The notes beneath the pieces are model-generated. The model saw nothing but the letters and a program-made list of their open reading frames with translations. It searched no databases and had not been told where the DNA came from. Shown one piece after another: positions 5,195-5,970 of a stretch of 5,970 bases of DNA. Numbering within the stretch: the stretch's first letter is position 1; every line of letters starts with the position of its first letter. A program made the position numbers and the translations under genes. Source of the stretch: an uncultured Sutterella sp. (GTDB lineage Bacteria > Pseudomonadota > Gammaproteobacteria > Burkholderiales > Burkholderiaceae_F); contig UQOW01000031.1 in the NCBI GenBank assembly GCA_900542805.1, positions 1-5,970 on the forward strand, given 5' to 3'.

Positions 5195-5970
5195 TTAGAA
5201 GTTGTGGCAGAGTCCAAGATTGAACTGGGTAACCTTTCCAGATTTGTCGCCTGTTGTCTGTTCCCACTTCTCCTTGCCATAGGCGACATCTGTGTAGAGG
5301 TAGGTGCGTTTGCTCAGATTGTACTTATAACCAATAGCACCCGTTGTCCACGTGACATCAACATCAGTAGCATCATCCGTTCCCTTACGATAGGCAACAG
5401 ACGCCATTAAGGTGCCGCCGCCAATCGGAGCAGAAACGCCTAAAGTGCCGGCATTGTATTTTCCGTAGAAGGCCTTTGCGCCAATCTGTTTGGCAACGTC
5501 ACCGAACTTGCTCTTGTTTGTGACTTTAATTCCATCAACAGATGCGCTCACAGGAGTGTGCTTGGCATATTGATAGCCCGCAAAGACTTTAGCAACACCA
5601 AAGTTGTAGTTAGCGGCAAGACTAAAGAAACGAGGATCATTAAACTGAGCGTAGTGCGCCGCCTGTTCGGCAGACATACGGAGTGTTTCAGCTGCAACAG
5701 CTACGTAAAGCGGGCCATTAGCATAAGAAACGCCAACACCTCCGTAACGTTGCTTGTTGGGTTGCTTATCTCCGCCATTCATGTTGGCGTATTCAGCGTG
5801 AAGCTGAACGCCAGCAAACTTCGGAGAAACATAGCGCACGGCACGATCCGTACGACCACCGAGAATGTCACCGAACGTATTAGCGGTAGCAGCGGCAATG
5901 CCATAGGTTGTGCCAAACGGAGAAGACTGTCCAGCAATAATATCACCCGTGCAACCGTCAGAAAGCATGC
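5195..5970 (-). CDS. Outer-membrane general porin, paralogue (partial, 5' end outside window)
   Basis: The visible C-terminal 257-258 residues belong to a second Gram-negative porin. They share landmarks with the porin at 3953: DRAVRYVSPKFAGVQLHAEY aligns with the SPTFAGVSLYV strand, YNFGVAKVFAGYQY with YDFGVCKVMAEGQYF, APIGGGTLMASVAY with APVAGGKLYASAGY, and YKYNLSKRTYLYTDVAYG with YTYNFSKRTMFYTAAGY. The end is LGLCHNF, with the terminal Phe expected for BAM recognition. Compared with the 367-residue neighbour, about 110 N-terminal residues, including the signal peptide, lie beyond the right edge. The Met near 5968 is internal, not the start. Two cysteines are visible, one in CTGDI near the edge and one four residues from the end. 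The loops differ clearly from the neighbour, so the two porins probably differ in channel or surface properties (inference). Confidence 0.93.
   Translation of the reverse strand, partial: MLSDGCTGDIIAGQSSPFGTTYGIAAATANTFGDILGGRTDRAVRYVSPKFAGVQLHAEYANMNGGDKQPNKQRYGGVGVSYANGPLYVAVAAETLRMSAEQAAHYAQFNDPRFFSLAANYNFGVAKVFAGYQYAKHTPVSASVDGIKVTNKSKFGDVAKQIGAKAFYGKYNAGTLGVSAPIGGGTLMASVAYRKGTDDATDVDVTWTTGAIGYKYNLSKRTYLYTDVAYGKEKWEQTTGDKSGKVTQFNLGLCHNF

Noticed and set aside
5966..5968. ATG near the right edge as the start of the second porin
   Set aside because: The residues that follow align with the middle of the neighbouring porin and there is no signal peptide. The true start lies outside the window.

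Overview
The window looks like chromosomal DNA of a Gram-negative betaproteobacterium. Two general porins of the Burkholderiales type (cleavable signal peptide, beta-barrel, C-terminal Phe) and the order queA-tgt support this. The Ala-rich porin leader and moderate GC recall the Sutterella/Parasutterella group. That last placement is an impression from memory, not a search result.

Layout. (1) Positions 1-85 hold one arm of a long inverted repeat, which also reads as the possible C-terminal tail of an unidentified gene entering from the left. (2) A short intergenic stretch (86-259) has weak hairpins. (3) A tightly packed minus-strand operon of RNA-modification genes runs right to left from a TATAAT box near 3810: queA (2674-3762), tgt (1550-2680, overlapping queA by 7 nt) and an RluA-family pseudouridine synthase with a long N-terminal extension (260-1546, 3 nt after tgt). 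(4) The second arm of the inverted repeat (3855-3917) lies just upstream of a plus-strand porin gene (3953-5056). (5) A second porin gene (5195 to beyond the right edge) converges on the first. Between them are back-to-back hairpin terminators, one for each strand.

How the genes work together. Tgt swaps guanine-34 of GUN-anticodon tRNAs for preQ1, and QueA then adds an epoxycyclopentanediol ring from SAM to make epoxyqueuosine. The co-transcribed pseudouridine synthase adds a third RNA-modification activity of unknown target. The porins are diffusion channels of the outer membrane, and nothing links them functionally to the operon.

The most notable signal that the genes do not explain is the pair of 63-nt inverted arms (60/63 identical) bracketing the roughly 3.8-kb operon segment. 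One arm lies within 40 nt of a porin start codon. The other runs off the left edge, so its full length is unknown. It could mark a reversible inversion, a past inversion with staggered breaks, or duplicated flanking sequence. The sequence alone does not decide between these. Apart from this, the region appears to be ordinary housekeeping and outer-membrane gene content.
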